A DNA stretch of 64,000 nucleotides from Metabacillus indicus LMG 22858 (GCF_000708755.2 NZ_JGVU02000002.1:248001-312000), one strand, 5' to 3'. Positions 24,639-35,847 are shown, numbered from the stretch's first letter. Numbers and translations are program-made. Notes: a model not told the origin generated them from the sequence alone.

Positions 24639-25841
24639 ATGAAGGGTAAAAAGATACTCCTTTGTGTAAGCGGGGGAATTGCAGTCTATAAAGCGGCTGC
24701 GCTGACAAGCAAGCTGGTGCAGGCGGGAGCAGAAGTGAAAGTGATCATGACGGCCTCAGCCCGTGAATTTGTCCAACCTCTTACGTTTCAGGCACTGTCA
24801 AGAAATGATGTCTACTATGACACGTTCGATGAAAAAAATTCTGCCGTCATCGCTCACATCGATCTTGCAGACTGGGCGGATCTGATCCTTGTGGCACCGG
24901 CTACAGCCAATACAATCGGAAAGCTTGCAAATGGAATAGCAGATGACATGCTTACGACAACTTTGCTTGCATCAACAGCCCCTGTATGGATTGCTCCGGC
25001 TATGAACGTCCATATGTATGATCACCCTGCCGTTAAGAAGAACATTTTGACCCTTTCTCAGTTCGGCTATCAGTATATTGAACCGAGCGAGGGATATCTT
25101 GCATGCGGGTATGTCGGAAAAGGCAGGCTTGAAGAACCGGAGAAAATCACGGCGCTGATTACTGCTTATTTTTCTGCTGAAGCTGAACAGCCGCTAAAAG
25201 GCAAAAAAATAATCATAACCGCCGGCCCTACACGTGAAAAAGCAGATCCGGTCCGATTCTTCTCGAATTCTTCGACTGGAAAAATGGGATATGCCCTTGC
25301 AGCTGCGGCAAGAAACATGGGAGCCGATGTCACTCTGGTGTCCGGTCCGGTGAGTCTTGCACCGCCCCAGGGTGTGGAAACTGTGCAGGTGGAATCAGCA
25401 GAAGACATGTACAGGGAAACAGTCAACAGGTTCGCTGAGGCGGACATCGTGATCAAGTCGGCTGCTGTCGCCGATTACCGCCCGCGTCTTGTGTCAGATG
25501 AAAAAATGAAGAAGCAGGACGGCGATCTTGTGATTGAGTTTGAACGGACAAAGGATATTTTAAAAGAGCTGGGCGAACGGAAAGAACATCAGATTCTTGT
25601 CGGATTTGCTGCTGAAACTCATCATGTTGAAGAGTATGCATTAAAAAAACTTGAGAAGAAAAACCTTGATATGATTGTGGCCAACAATGTAAATCAGGAC
25701 GGAGCCGGCTTTGGCACGGATACAAACATTGTCACGATCTATAAGCGGAGCGGAGAAAAAATGGAACTTCCCGTTATGTCCAAAGAAGAAGTTTCAAAGA
25801 ATATACTCCGCGAGATTATCCGTCTTGATAAAGGAGTTTAA
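24639..25841 (+). CDS. coaBC: Phosphopantothenoylcysteine synthetase/decarboxylase (bifunctional)
   Basis: Two steps of coenzyme A synthesis: coupling 4'-phosphopantothenate to cysteine (CoaB) and decarboxylating the product (CoaC). The 400-residue protein has an N-terminal FMN-binding decarboxylase (LLCVSGGIAVYKA; PAMNVHMYDHP; ACGYVGKGRLEEP) and a C-terminal CTP-dependent synthetase (ITAGPTREKADPVRFFSN; KSAAVADYRP). ATG 24639 follows GGGGGGATG. The stop abuts the priA start. Confidence 0.96.
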   Translation: MKGKKILLCVSGGIAVYKAAALTSKLVQAGAEVKVIMTASAREFVQPLTFQALSRNDVYYDTFDEKNSAVIAHIDLADWADLILVAPATANTIGKLANGIADDMLTTTLLASTAPVWIAPAMNVHMYDHPAVKKNILTLSQFGYQYIEPSEGYLACGYVGKGRLEEPEKITALITAYFSAEAEQPLKGKKIIITAGPTREKADPVRFFSNSSTGKMGYALAAAARNMGADVTLVSGPVSLAPPQGVETVQVESAEDMYRETVNRFAEADIVIKSAAVADYRPRLVSDEKMKKQDGDLVIEFERTKDILKELGERKEHQILVGFAAETHHVEEYALKKLEKKNLDMIVANNVNQDGAGFGTDTNIVTIYKRSGEKMELPVMSKEEVSKNILREIIRLDKGV

Positions 25842-28262
25842 ATGATGAAGTTTGCCAGTGTAATCGTAGATGTTAAAGCCATGCAGACAGACAGGGCGTT
25901 CGATTACCTGATTCCTGAAAAATGGATGGGTTTTATCAAACCCGGCATGCGTGTGATCGTGCCATTCGGACCGCGTGCGGTGCAGGGGTTTGTTATCGCT
26001 CTGAAAGACAGCAGCGATTTTGACAAAGTGAAGCCGATTACGGAAGTTATGGATATAACGCCTGCTTTGACGGCGGAGCTTCTTGACATCGGCCACTGGC
26101 TGACAGAGTCAACACTCTGCTTCAAAATTTCTGCGTTTCAGGCCATGCTGCCTGCTTCCATGAAAGCGAAGTATGAAAAAGAGATCCGCCTGACATCCTC
26201 TGAGGCGAAGGACAGGCTGCATCCAAAGTCTGCCCGCTGGTTTGAGAACGCACCGGGCATCTTCTGGAAAGAGATAGAAAAAAGCGACAGCGTGAAAGAG
26301 CTTCAGGGGGATATTGAGCGCGGGCTGCTTGAGGTCATATACCGGGTTAAACAGAAAAACAAACAAAAAACACAGAAGGTCATCCGTGCTGCTGTCACAT
26401 CAGACGTGCTGAAAGAGGAAGCCTCCGGATGCACGCAGCAGGCAGCAAAGCAAAAAAAAGTACTGGATTATTTCGCAGAACATGGCGGAGCAGCTGTCCC
26501 TCTGCAGGAGCTTTTGCTTAAACTGAATATCACGGACTCTCCCGTCAAAACTCTGATCAAGAAAAACCTTCTGTCTGAATCCTACGAAGAAATCTACAGA
26601 GACCCTTATGCTGACCGCACATTCCAGAAAACAGAGTCTCTGCCGCTTACACCAGAACAGCAGACGGCGATTGCTCCTATTCTTGACGGCATCGAACGGA
26701 AGGCGCATGATGTCTTTTTGATGTATGGGGTCACCGGAAGCGGGAAAACAGAGGTTTATCTTCAATCCATTGAAGCTGTGCTGAATCAGGGGAGGGAAGC
26801 GATTGTTCTTGTGCCTGAGATCTCACTGACGCCGCAGATGGTCAACCGGTTTAAAGCAAGGTTCGGATCGCTTGTTGCGGTCCTCCACAGCGGACTTTCG
26901 ATCGGTGAAAAATACGATGAGTGGAGAAAAATCCGCCGCGGTGAAGTTAAGCTTGTCGTAGGTGCAAGGTCTGCCGTTTTTGCTCCGTTTACAAACCTTG
27001 GCATGATCATCATTGATGAGGAGCATGAAGGCAGCTACAAGCAGGAAGAAAATCCCCGCTATCATGCAAGGGATGTAGCCATTTACAGGGCAAAGCGCCA
27101 CAAGTGTCCTGTTGTCCTCGGCAGCGCAACTCCTTCTCTTGAATCGTTTGCACGAGCAGGCAAAGGGGTTTATCAGCTGCTTACCTTAAAAGAACGAGTG
27201 AACAGCCGCCCCCTTCCCGAAGTGGAAATTGTGGATATGCGGGATGAACTCAGGAGCGGGAACAGGACAATGTTTTCTAAAGTTCTGCTTGAGAAGCTGG
27301 AAGACAGGTTAGAAAAAGGGCAGCAGTCGGTCCTGTTCCTGAATAAAAGAGGCTATTCCTCCTTTATCATGTGCAGAGACTGCGGCTGTGTAAAGGGCTG
27401 TCCCCATTGTGACATTTCCCTTACGTATCACAAGCGCGGACATTTGTTGAAATGCCATTACTGCGGTCATGAGGAGCCGATGCCGAATGTCTGCCCTGAG
27501 TGTGCAAGCGAGCATATCCGCTTTTTTGGCACCGGCACACAGAGGGTTGAAGAGGAACTGGCAAAAGTTCTTCCGGAAGCCCGGATTATCCGCATGGATG
27601 TTGATACTACGGGGAAAAAAGGGGCGCATGAAAAACTTCTTACGGCGTTCGGCAACAAAGAGGCGGATATCCTTTTAGGCACACAGATGATTGCAAAAGG
27701 ACTGGATTTTCCAGATGTGACGCTTGTTGGAGTTCTGACGGCAGATACGATGCTGCATTTGCCTGACTTCAGGGCTTCCGAAAAAACGTTTCAGCTCCTG
27801 ACCCAGGTCTCCGGCAGGGCGGGAAGGCATTTGCTTCCGGGAGAAGTTGTGATCCAGTCTTATTCACCGGAGCATTACAGTATCCAGCTTGCAGGAAAGC
27901 ATGATTATGATTCATTTTACATGCAGGAGATGACAGCAAGAAAGCAGCATGCATACCCTCCGTTTTACTTTCTTGCACTCGTCACGGTCAGTCACCCTGA
28001 TCTGTTAAAGGCCGTCTCTGTGACGGAGAAAATTTCCCAGCACCTGAATCACAAATTGTCAAATCATGTTCAGATTCTCGGTCCGTCCGCTTCGCCAATT
28101 CCAAGGGTAAACGATAGATATCGCTATCAATGCATGATAAAATACAAGCGGGAAGAAAATCTTCATTCTGCGCTGAAGATGATCATTGAACGGTTTCAGC
28201 AGGATATGAACAAAAATCAGCTGTCCATTTCAATCGATATGAATCCTAACGCCATGATGTAG
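25842..28262 (+). CDS. priA: Primosomal replication-restart helicase PriA
   Basis: Superfamily 2 3'-5' helicase that recognises stalled forks and starts primosome assembly. The 806-residue protein has an N-terminal 3'-DNA-binding domain, a winged-helix region, Walker A GVTGSGKT (296-303) and DEEH box (392-395). Between the helicase lobes is a zinc-binding insert (CRDCGCVKGCPHC, then LKCHYCG and CPECASEHIRFFGTGTQ), followed by the second helicase lobe. Two tandem ATGs occur at 25842 and 25845; AAAGGAG lies within the coaBC end, so translation is coupled. Confidence 0.97.
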   Translation: MMKFASVIVDVKAMQTDRAFDYLIPEKWMGFIKPGMRVIVPFGPRAVQGFVIALKDSSDFDKVKPITEVMDITPALTAELLDIGHWLTESTLCFKISAFQAMLPASMKAKYEKEIRLTSSEAKDRLHPKSARWFENAPGIFWKEIEKSDSVKELQGDIERGLLEVIYRVKQKNKQKTQKVIRAAVTSDVLKEEASGCTQQAAKQKKVLDYFAEHGGAAVPLQELLLKLNITDSPVKTLIKKNLLSESYEEIYRDPYADRTFQKTESLPLTPEQQTAIAPILDGIERKAHDVFLMYGVTGSGKTEVYLQSIEAVLNQGREAIVLVPEISLTPQMVNRFKARFGSLVAVLHSGLSIGEKYDEWRKIRRGEVKLVVGARSAVFAPFTNLGMIIIDEEHEGSYKQEENPRYHARDVAIYRAKRHKCPVVLGSATPSLESFARAGKGVYQLLTLKERVNSRPLPEVEIVDMRDELRSGNRTMFSKVLLEKLEDRLEKGQQSVLFLNKRGYSSFIMCRDCGCVKGCPHCDISLTYHKRGHLLKCHYCGHEEPMPNVCPECASEHIRFFGTGTQRVEEELAKVLPEARIIRMDVDTTGKKGAHEKLLTAFGNKEADILLGTQMIAKGLDFPDVTLVGVLTADTMLHLPDFRASEKTFQLLTQVSGRAGRHLLPGEVVIQSYSPEHYSIQLAGKHDYDSFYMQEMTARKQHAYPPFYFLALVTVSHPDLLKAVSVTEKISQHLNHKLSNHVQILGPSASPIPRVNDRYRYQCMIKYKREENLHSALKMIIERFQQDMNKNQLSISIDMNPNAMM

Positions 28263-28331
28263 GTTTCAGAATTCGGATTAGCGTCAAAACTGGAGAAAAA
28301 ATAAGCTTTTAAGTAGTTGGAGGACGTTTCA

Positions 28332-28814
28332 TTGGCTATTAAACCGATTGTTCTGCATCCGGCAGATGTGCTGGAGCAGGAATGTGAAGATGTAACAGTA
28401 TTTGACAGGAAACTGTCAAAGCTGCTGAAAGATATGTATGATACAATGATTGAACTTGACGGTGTGGGACTTGCCGCTCCCCAAATTGGAGTGCCTGTCC
28501 GTGCAGCTGTTGTTGATATAGATGATCATCACGGGACGATTGAACTCGTTAACCCGGTGATCATTGAAAAAAGAGGCTCTCAGACTGGTCCTGAGGGCTG
28601 CTTGAGTTTTCCCGGCCTTTTTGGAGAAGTAGAGCGGAGCGAGTATGTAAAAGTGCAAGCTCAAAACCGCAAAGGCAAACCATTTGTGATGGAGGCAAAT
28701 GGTTTTTTAGCGAGAGCGATCCAGCACGAAATTGATCACCTTCATGGAATTCTTTTCACGTCCAAGGTGACAGCCTATTTAAATGAAGAAGAGCTAGAAG
28801 AATCGGAAGGATGA
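28332..28814 (+). CDS. def: Peptide deformylase
   Basis: Removes the formyl group from the N-terminal methionine of new proteins, using Fe2+. The 160-residue protein has all three motifs: [17 protein letters not shown] with the metal-ligand Cys, and QHEIDHLHG with the HExxH-like His-Glu-x2-His. The start is TTG at 28332, preceded by GGAGG at 28319-28323, giving [13 protein letters not shown] as in relatives. It overlaps the region before fmt by a few bases; the def-fmt pairing joins formyl removal with formyl addition. Confidence 0.96.
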   Translation: MAIKPIVLHPADVLEQECEDVTVFDRKLSKLLKDMYDTMIELDGVGLAAPQIGVPVRAAVVDIDDHHGTIELVNPVIIEKRGSQTGPEGCLSFPGLFGEVERSEYVKVQAQNRKGKPFVMEANGFLARAIQHEIDHLHGILFTSKVTAYLNEEELEESEG

Positions 28815-28819
28815 TGGTC

Positions 28820-29776
28820 ATGACACGAATTGTATTTATGGGAACTCCTGACTTTTCGGTTCCTGTTTTAAAAAGACTTATAAATGAGGGGTACAATGTG
28901 GTCGGGGTTGTGACCCAGCCAGACCGTCCAAAAGGCAGAAAAAAAACTCTTACGCCGCCGCCTGTAAAGGTGGAAGCAGAAAAGCAGAATATACCCGTTC
29001 TGCAGCCTGAAAAAATCAGGGATAAAAAAGAACTTGAAAAAGTGCTCGCTTTGCAGCCTGATCTCGTTGTAACCGCCGCATTCGGGCAAATTCTTCCGAA
29101 TGAACTGCTGGAAGCGCCTAAGCACGGCTGCATTAATGTCCATGCTTCGCTGCTTCCTGAACTGAGAGGCGGGGCTCCGATTCATTATTCAATCCTTCAG
29201 GGGAAAAAGAAAACGGGCATAACCATTATGTATATGGCTGAAAAGCTTGATGCCGGCGATATTCTTACCCAGGCTGAAGTGGAAATTGATGAACGGGATC
29301 ACGTAGGAACTCTGCACGATAAATTAAGTGCTTCAGGGGCGGATCTTCTGTCTGAAACGCTGCCTTCACTCCTGGAAGGCAAGCTTACACCGCAGAAGCA
29401 GGATCACGAAAAAGCGACATTCGCTTCAAATATTAAACGGGAACAGGAAATCATTGACTGGACGAAGTCCGGAGAGGACATTTATAACCATATCAGAGGA
29501 TTAAACCCCTGGCCTGTTGCCTATACCTACCTTAATGGCCAGGTTGTGAAAATCTGGTGGGGAGAAAAAATGACTGGAAGCATTCATACCGCACAGCCGG
29601 GAACCGTCATCGGAATTGATTCAGATGGAATCGTCGTCTCCACAGGAAATACGACAGCCATCAAGATCACAGAACTTCAGCCGTCCGGAAAGAAGAAAAT
29701 GAACGGCGAAGATTTCCTTCGCGGCGCACAAATCCAGGCTGGAGACAAGTTGGGAGAGAGCCATGAAGAAAAATAA
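28820..29776 (+). CDS. fmt: Methionyl-tRNA formyltransferase
   Basis: Formylates initiator Met-tRNA with 10-formyl-tetrahydrofolate. The 318-residue protein starts [17 protein letters not shown] and has the catalytic [18 protein letters not shown] segment, then an OB-like C-terminal tRNA-binding domain. ATG 28820 is chosen over 28811 and 28814 because GGAAGG (28805-28810) is then 9 bp away and the N-terminus matches the family. Overlaps rsmB by 14 bp. Confidence 0.97.
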   Translation: MTRIVFMGTPDFSVPVLKRLINEGYNVVGVVTQPDRPKGRKKTLTPPPVKVEAEKQNIPVLQPEKIRDKKELEKVLALQPDLVVTAAFGQILPNELLEAPKHGCINVHASLLPELRGGAPIHYSILQGKKKTGITIMYMAEKLDAGDILTQAEVEIDERDHVGTLHDKLSASGADLLSETLPSLLEGKLTPQKQDHEKATFASNIKREQEIIDWTKSGEDIYNHIRGLNPWPVAYTYLNGQVVKIWWGEKMTGSIHTAQPGTVIGIDSDGIVVSTGNTTAIKITELQPSGKKKMNGEDFLRGAQIQAGDKLGESHEEK

Positions 29777-31106
29777 TGTCCGTGAAACGGCTCTTGAAAC
29801 GCTGCTCATGATTGAAAAAAACCAGGCGTACAGCCATCTTCTGCTAAACTCCATGATAAAAAAGCACGGAGTAAAAGAGATTGATATCCCTCTGCTTACA
29901 GAAATCGTATACGGGACGCTGCAGCGCAGGGATACGCTGGATTTTTATCTTGCGCCTTTTATTAAAAATGCCAAAAAAACTGAGCAGTGGGTGCAAAATC
30001 TCTTAAGACTTTCCGTGTATCAGATGGTATACCTGGACAGAGTGCCGGAGCGCGCTGTTTTTCACGAGGCAGTTGAAATTGCAAAACACAGGGGCCATAA
30101 AGGCATTGCATCCTTTGTCAACGGCATCTTAAGATCGATTCAGCGGCAGGGGCTGCCCTCCACTGCTGAGATAAAAGATGAGGCAGAGCGCATCGCTGTT
30201 GAAACAAGCTTCCCGCTATGGCTTGTGAAGCGCTGGATCAGCCAGCTTGGGGCCGCTGATGCAAAAAAAATGTGCGAAGCCACTTTGACGCCGCCAAGTG
30301 TATCAGCACGTGTCAATTTTATGAAAAACACCCGCGGGGAGCTAATGGAGCAGCTTTTAGCAAAAGGCTTTCAAATTGAAGAAGGCTATCTGACTGCTGA
30401 TGCTATTAAAAGCCTGAAAGGCAGCCTTGTGCAGACGGAAGAATTTAAAGAAGGCAGGTTTACGATTCAGGATGAAAGTTCGATGCTGGTTGCCAGAACT
30501 CTTGCACCTGAAAAAGGAGATGCTGTTTTAGATGCATGTGCAGCGCCGGGCGGAAAATCAACCCATATTGCGGAGATTCTCGAGAACACAGGGACCGTCT
30601 ACTCCCTTGATCTCCACAAGCAGAAAGTCAGCCTGATCACAGAACAGGCGGAAAGACTCGGCCTTACGAACATTAAGACTGAGGCAATGGACAGCAGAAA
30701 AGTGCATGAGCGCTTTAAAAACGAACAATTTGACAAAATACTGGTCGATGCCCCATGCTCAGGACTTGGGGTTGTCAGACGAAAGCCTGACATTAAATAC
30801 ACGAAATCAGCCGAAGACGTGAAAAGACTGTCGCAAATTCAGCTGGAAATTCTGTCATCTGCCGCGCCTTTACTTAAAAAAGGTGGTACACTAGTCTATA
30901 GTACATGTACAATTGACAGCGAAGAAAACGGGCAGGTTGTTGACAAATTCCTTGCAGAACACAGTGAATTTGAACTTGATTCAGCAATGGCTGACCGGCT
31001 GCCGGAGGCTGCAAAGCCATATGCAGACGGCGGGCAAGTGCAGATTCTGCCCCACTATTTCGGAACTGACGGATTTTATATAGCAAGCTTAAGAAAGAAG
31101 GTGTAA
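29763..31106 (+). CDS. rsmB: 16S rRNA m5C967 methyltransferase RsmB
   Basis: SAM-dependent enzyme that methylates cytosine 967 (E. coli numbering) of 16S rRNA. The 447-residue protein has an N-terminal NusB-like RNA-binding domain (about 1-130), a SAM-binding segment [15 protein letters not shown], and the two catalytic cysteines in DAPCSGLG and [18 protein letters not shown] precedes the ATG inside the fmt end. Part of the fmt-rsmB-rlmN-prpC-prkC chain. Confidence 0.95.
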   Translation: MKKNNVRETALETLLMIEKNQAYSHLLLNSMIKKHGVKEIDIPLLTEIVYGTLQRRDTLDFYLAPFIKNAKKTEQWVQNLLRLSVYQMVYLDRVPERAVFHEAVEIAKHRGHKGIASFVNGILRSIQRQGLPSTAEIKDEAERIAVETSFPLWLVKRWISQLGAADAKKMCEATLTPPSVSARVNFMKNTRGELMEQLLAKGFQIEEGYLTADAIKSLKGSLVQTEEFKEGRFTIQDESSMLVARTLAPEKGDAVLDACAAPGGKSTHIAEILENTGTVYSLDLHKQKVSLITEQAERLGLTNIKTEAMDSRKVHERFKNEQFDKILVDAPCSGLGVVRRKPDIKYTKSAEDVKRLSQIQLEILSSAAPLLKKGGTLVYSTCTIDSEENGQVVDKFLAEHSEFELDSAMADRLPEAAKPYADGGQVQILPHYFGTDGFYIASLRKKV

Positions 31107-31108
31107 AA

Positions 31109-32200
31109 ATGGAAGAGGTAAAACGCACAAAGAAAACAGTCATCGAAGAAAACAAAAAACCTTCCATTTATTCTCTCGAACTGGGAGAAATAAAAAACTG
31201 GCTGACAGAAAACGGAGAAAAGCCTTTCAGGGCTGCTCAGATTTTTGACTGGCTTTATATTAAACGGGCAACAGCATTTGAAGAGATGTCAAATCTTTCA
31301 AAGGCGCTCAGAACAAAACTTGAGGAGAACTTTACGCTTACCACGCTTAAAACGATCATTCAGCAGACATCAAGCGACGGCACGATGAAGTTCTTATTCG
31401 AGCTGCACGACGGCTATTCCATTGAAACGGTTCTCATGCGCCATGAATACGGCAATTCAGTATGCGTTACAACACAGGTCGGCTGCCGGATCGGCTGTAC
31501 GTTCTGCGCTTCAACACTGGGCGGATTAAAACGCAACCTCGAAGCAGGAGAAATCGTTGCTCAAGTCGTAAAAGTACAAAAGGCTCTTGATGAACTTGGA
31601 GAAAGGGTAAGCCATGTCGTCATCATGGGAATCGGAGAACCGTTTGATAACTATGACGAAATGATGGGATTCCTTAAAATCATCAATCATGACGACGGTT
31701 TGAATATCGGTGCACGCCATATTACCGTATCTACAAGCGGAATCATTCCTAAAATCTACAAATTTGCGGACGAACAGCTGCAAATTAACTTCGCTGTATC
31801 GCTGCATGCACCGAATACAGAACTCAGAAGCCGCTTAATGCCGATCAACAGAGCATATAAACTGCCTGAGCTAATGGAAGCTATTGAGTATTATGTGAAC
31901 AAAACAGGACGACGCGTCAGCTTCGAATACGGGCTGTTCGGCGGAGTAAATGATGGGGTAGAACACGCTGAAGAGCTCGCAGCGCTTATTAAGCATCTGA
32001 AATGCCATGTAAACCTGATTCCCGTTAACTATGTGCCTGAGCGCGATTATGTAAGAACTCCTAAAGAACAGATTGATCTTTTTGAGAAAACATTGAAAAA
32101 GCGCGGCATTAATGTAACGACAAGACGCGAGCAGGGTCATGATATCGATGCGGCATGCGGTCAGCTGAGAGCGAAGGAGCGCAAAGAGGAGACGAGGTGA
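31109..32200 (+). CDS. rlmN: Dual-specificity 23S rRNA/tRNA adenine-C2 methyltransferase RlmN
   Basis: Radical-SAM enzyme that makes m2A2503 in 23S rRNA and m2A37 in some tRNAs. The 363-residue protein has the cluster motif CxxxCxxC at Cys126, Cys130 and Cys133 ([12 protein letters not shown]), GEPFDNYD, and the C-terminal Cys350 in DIDAACGQL, the position that becomes the methyl carrier. All three hallmarks argue for RlmN and not the resistance enzyme Cfr. It begins three bases after rsmB. Confidence 0.96.
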   Translation: MEEVKRTKKTVIEENKKPSIYSLELGEIKNWLTENGEKPFRAAQIFDWLYIKRATAFEEMSNLSKALRTKLEENFTLTTLKTIIQQTSSDGTMKFLFELHDGYSIETVLMRHEYGNSVCVTTQVGCRIGCTFCASTLGGLKRNLEAGEIVAQVVKVQKALDELGERVSHVVIMGIGEPFDNYDEMMGFLKIINHDDGLNIGARHITVSTSGIIPKIYKFADEQLQINFAVSLHAPNTELRSRLMPINRAYKLPELMEAIEYYVNKTGRRVSFEYGLFGGVNDGVEHAEELAALIKHLKCHVNLIPVNYVPERDYVRTPKEQIDLFEKTLKKRGINVTTRREQGHDIDAACGQLRAKERKEETR

Positions 32201-32204
32201 CTTC

Positions 32205-32966
32205 ATGGAAACCGTTATCGCAACAGACAGGGGAAAAGTGAGACAGCACAATGAAGACAGCGTTGGTGTTTTTCAAAATAAAGACGGTGATGTTTTAGCC
32301 GTCGTGGCTGACGGAATGGGCGGCCATTTAGCAGGTGATGTAGCAAGCCAGATGACAATTGCAGCATTAAAAGAGATGTGGGAGGATGCCTCGGGCATTT
32401 CCTCCCCGGATCTCGCCTCAGGCTGGCTTTCGGACCATGTGGCAAAGGTGAATCTGACATTGCTGCACCATGCTAAAACACATCCTGACTGCAGCGGAAT
32501 GGGAACGACTGTTGTGGCGGCTATTTGCACAGAAGCTTTTGCAACTGTCGGCCATATTGGCGACAGCCGCGGCTATCTCTGCAACAGCAGCGGATTCAAA
32601 CAAATTACAGAAGACCACTCACTTGTCAATGAACTGGTGAGATCCGGACAAATATCAAGAGAAGATGCCGAGCATCACCCGCGCAAAAATGTTCTTGTAA
32701 GGGCTTTAGGGACAGAAGAACATGTTGAACTAGACATGACTTCTATTTGTCTTGAAGAATCTGACCTTCTTCTATTATGTTCCGACGGGCTGTCGAACAA
32801 AGTAGGTGAAGAGGAGCTTAAAGATTTGCTTTCATCCGGGGGGGCGCTTCAGACCATTGCTCAGGAACTGATCAGAAAGGCGAATGATAACGGGGGAGAG
32901 GATAACATTTCACTCGTCATCGTCAAACAGCCGTCTGAAATCAAAGAGGGTGATGGGGCGTGCTGA
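32205..32966 (+). CDS. prpC: PP2C-family serine/threonine phosphatase
   Basis: Mn2+-dependent phosphatase that reverses PrkC phosphorylation. The 253-residue protein has the PPM motifs in order: TDRGKVRQHNEDS, VADGMGGHLAGDVAS, GMGTTVVAA, VGHIGDSRGYL, ITEDHSLVNELV, LLLCSDGLSNKV and GGEDNISLVIV. GAGGTGACTTC precedes the ATG. It overlaps the prkC start by 7 bp, so kinase and phosphatase are produced together. Confidence 0.96.
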   Translation: METVIATDRGKVRQHNEDSVGVFQNKDGDVLAVVADGMGGHLAGDVASQMTIAALKEMWEDASGISSPDLASGWLSDHVAKVNLTLLHHAKTHPDCSGMGTTVVAAICTEAFATVGHIGDSRGYLCNSSGFKQITEDHSLVNELVRSGQISREDAEHHPRKNVLVRALGTEEHVELDMTSICLEESDLLLLCSDGLSNKVGEEELKDLLSSGGALQTIAQELIRKANDNGGEDNISLVIVKQPSEIKEGDGAC

Positions 32967-34936
32967 TCGGCAAGCGGTTAAGCGGCAGATATAAAATACT
33001 CCGCGTGATTGGCGGCGGAGGAATGGCTAACGTATATTTGGCGCGGGACATGATTTTAGACCGCGATGTTGCAATGAAAGTTCTCAGGTTCGATTTTTCA
33101 AACGACGACGAATTCATTAAACGGTTCAGACGTGAGGCTCAGTCCGCAACAAGCCTTGCCCACCCGAATATTGTCAGCATTTTTGATGTTGGAGAAGAAG
33201 ACGGCATCTACTATATTGTCATGGAGTATGTGGAAGGAAACACACTTAAGCAATACATACAGCAGTATGCTCCCCTGCACCCTAGAGAAGCACTCAATAT
33301 TATGGAGCAAATCGTATCAGCCATTGCACACGCCCATGAAAACCACATTGTCCACCGGGATATCAAGCCTCATAACATCCTGATCGATCCCCATGGCAAT
33401 GTGAAAGTAACGGATTTCGGAATTGCAATGGCACTGAGCTCGACCACGATTACCCAGACCAATTCTGTCCTTGGATCTGTCCATTACCTTTCGCCTGAAC
33501 AGGCAAGGGGAGGAATGGCAAATAAAAAATCAGATATTTATTCACTTGGCATTGTCCTGTTTGAATTATTGACCGGAAGACTGCCGTTTGACGGAGAATC
33601 GGCCATCTCCATTGCGCTGAAGCACCTGCAGTCTGAAACGCCTTCTGCCAAGCGCTGGAATGCAACGGTTCCTCAAAGTGTTGAAAACATTATTTTAAAA
33701 GCAATGGCAAAGGACACGTTCCACCGCTATGAGTCTGCTGAAGAGATGGAAGCCGATCTTTCAACCGCTTTAAATCCGGAACGGCTTCATGAAGAAAAGT
33801 TTGTCATACCGGAAGATACAGAGGCAACAAAAGCCATTCCGATTATCACGGATTCAGATATGTTTGAAAAAACCGGTGATACGCTAGTTCGTGCGCCTGA
33901 ACCGGCTGCAGAAGAAACGTCTGCAAAAAATGCCCCGGTAAAGAAAGAAAAAAAGAAAAAAGAAGAGAAAAAGAAAAAAAGCAAAGCAGGAGTCATCCTG
34001 ATCAGCCTCTTTTTGATCCTTCTTGCAGCAGGAGTTGCCGCTGTCACCGTTGTGCCGGCCCTGATGATGCCAAAGGATGTGGAAGTTCCTGATCTGACAG
34101 GGATGAAATATCAGGATGCGGTAGAGAAGCTTGTCTCGGAAAAATTTGAAGTGGATGATCCCATCCTGATTGCCGATGACGAAATTCCGGAAGGGGATGT
34201 CGTCAAAACGAAACCTGAAGCAGGCAGAATGGCAAAGGAAGGGGACAGCATTATCATCTACCAGAGCTCAGGCAAAGAGAAAGTCGAGCTTGATGATTAT
34301 GTGGACAGAGACATTACAAGAGTCCGGGAGCTCCTTGAACGTAAAGGATTTGAAAAAATCACGGTCGAAGAAGAATTTAATGAAGCAGCAGCGGGAACGA
34401 TTTTAGAGCAGGATCCTGAACCGGGCGACATGGTCATTCCAAGCGAAGATGAAATCGTGCTGACTGTAAGCGCCGGGCCGGAGGAATTTGAACTTCAGGA
34501 CTTAAGAGGCTATTCAGAAGAAGCTCTGAATGCCTATATCGAGGACAAGCAGCTTGTGCTTGTAACGAAGGAAGACTTTTCTGACACTGTGACTAAGGGG
34601 GAAGTGATCTCACATACTCCCGAGCCGTCAGCAAAAGTACTTCCGGGCGACACCGTTGAGGCCACTGTTTCCCTCGGGCCGAAAGAAAAGCCTGCCAAAA
34701 AAGTCAAACGGGTAATTGAAATTCCTTATCCGGAAGAGCTAGCAGGACAGCCGGCAGAAGTGAAAATCAGCATCGATGATGCCGAGCGGTCTGTAGCCGA
34801 TGATTCTCAAATCTTTACTATTACAGAGAGCATAACTAAAGAAATCGAATTCACAATCGAGCCCGGTGGAAGAGCCTATTACATGGTAATGGTTGACAAC
34901 CGCGTTGAGAAAACCGAAACCATCCCATATGAGTAA
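32960..34936 (+). CDS. prkC: Membrane Ser/Thr protein kinase with PASTA domains
   Basis: Senses muropeptides/peptidoglycan and phosphorylates translation, cell-wall and germination targets. The 658-residue protein has a Hanks kinase domain at 10-275 (GGGGMANVYLARD, AMKVL, HRDIKPHNI, DFG, then a Thr-rich activation loop TTITQTNS), a Lys/Glu-rich juxtamembrane tract before one membrane helix (about 346-370), and three PASTA repeats (about 373-575). A short C-terminal beta-type domain completes it. The GTG start at 32960 overlaps prpC. Next comes rsgA, whose product PrkC is reported to phosphorylate in B. subtilis. Confidence 0.97.
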   Translation: MLIGKRLSGRYKILRVIGGGGMANVYLARDMILDRDVAMKVLRFDFSNDDEFIKRFRREAQSATSLAHPNIVSIFDVGEEDGIYYIVMEYVEGNTLKQYIQQYAPLHPREALNIMEQIVSAIAHAHENHIVHRDIKPHNILIDPHGNVKVTDFGIAMALSSTTITQTNSVLGSVHYLSPEQARGGMANKKSDIYSLGIVLFELLTGRLPFDGESAISIALKHLQSETPSAKRWNATVPQSVENIILKAMAKDTFHRYESAEEMEADLSTALNPERLHEEKFVIPEDTEATKAIPIITDSDMFEKTGDTLVRAPEPAAEETSAKNAPVKKEKKKKEEKKKKSKAGVILISLFLILLAAGVAAVTVVPALMMPKDVEVPDLTGMKYQDAVEKLVSEKFEVDDPILIADDEIPEGDVVKTKPEAGRMAKEGDSIIIYQSSGKEKVELDDYVDRDITRVRELLERKGFEKITVEEEFNEAAAGTILEQDPEPGDMVIPSEDEIVLTVSAGPEEFELQDLRGYSEEALNAYIEDKQLVLVTKEDFSDTVTKGEVISHTPEPSAKVLPGDTVEATVSLGPKEKPAKKVKRVIEIPYPEELAGQPAEVKISIDDAERSVADDSQIFTITESITKEIEFTIEPGGRAYYMVMVDNRVEKTETIPYE

Positions 34937-34962
34937 TACGTGAATCACCAAGGAGGAAATGT

Positions 34963-35847
34963 ATGCCTAAAGGCAAAATTATCAAAGCGTTAAGCGGGTT
35001 TTACTATTGTCTTGACGGTGATAAGACCATCCAGTGCCGCGGCCGCGGGGTTTTCAGAAAAAACAAAATCACCCCGCTTGTCGGCGATGAAGTCGTGTAT
35101 GATTACGAAAATGAACGGGAAGGCACAATCCAGGAAGTGCTCGAGAGAAAAAACGAGCTTGTCCGTCCCCCGATTGCAAACGTTGATCAGGCTATTTTAG
35201 TGTTTTCAGCAGTCGAGCCTGATTTCAGCCCTGTTCTGCTTGACCGTTTTCTCGTTCTGATTGAATCTAATGACATTGAACCTGTCATCTGCATCAGCAA
35301 AATGGATTTGATCAAGGATGAAAAACAGCGTCAGGAAATCGAAGAATATGCAGCGGATTACAGAAAAATCGGGTATGAGGTGATGCTCACTTCTACTCTC
35401 GAGGAAGACGGAATTACTGAACTGCGTCCGCTGCTGAACGGCAGAATCTCTGTTTTTGCGGGACAGTCAGGTGTCGGAAAATCTTCGCTGCTGAATGTTC
35501 TGCGCCCTGAACTTTCACTGAAGACGAGCGGCATATCGTCTCATTTGGGCAGGGGAAAACATACGACACGCCACGTGGAGCTTATCCAGGTCGGAACCGG
35601 CCTTGTCGCTGATACCCCCGGTTTCAGTTCACTTGAATTTATGAACATAGAAACAGAAGACCTTTCCTACTGTTTCCCTGAGATGCGGGGTGTGAGCGGA
35701 GACTGCAAATTCAGGGCATGCACGCACATTTCAGAGCCGAAATGCGCCGTGAAGGAAGCTGTTGAGAATGGCAGTATTCCTGCTTACAGATATGAACATT
35801 ATTTAAGCTTTATAGAAGAAATTAAAGACAGAAAGCCGAGGTACTGA
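34963..35847 (+). CDS. rsgA: Small-ribosomal-subunit GTPase RsgA
   Basis: Circularly permuted GTPase that checks late 30S assembly; also called CpgA/YloQ in Bacillus. The 294-residue protein has an N-terminal OB-fold, then the permuted G4 motif as SKMD (112-115, in place of NKxD), then G1 GQSGVGKSS (from 167), DTPGFSS, and a C-terminal zinc site ([19 protein letters not shown]). AAGGAGGAAATGT precedes the ATG. It lies between prkC and rpe as in relatives. Confidence 0.96.
   Translation: MPKGKIIKALSGFYYCLDGDKTIQCRGRGVFRKNKITPLVGDEVVYDYENEREGTIQEVLERKNELVRPPIANVDQAILVFSAVEPDFSPVLLDRFLVLIESNDIEPVICISKMDLIKDEKQRQEIEEYAADYRKIGYEVMLTSTLEEDGITELRPLLNGRISVFAGQSGVGKSSLLNVLRPELSLKTSGISSHLGRGKHTTRHVELIQVGTGLVADTPGFSSLEFMNIETEDLSYCFPEMRGVSGDCKFRACTHISEPKCAVKEAVENGSIPAYRYEHYLSFIEEIKDRKPRY

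Noticed and set aside
35012-35200. Nested plus-strand frame inside rsgA
   Set aside because: Out-of-frame shadow of the OB-fold region; no ribosome site and no conserved product.
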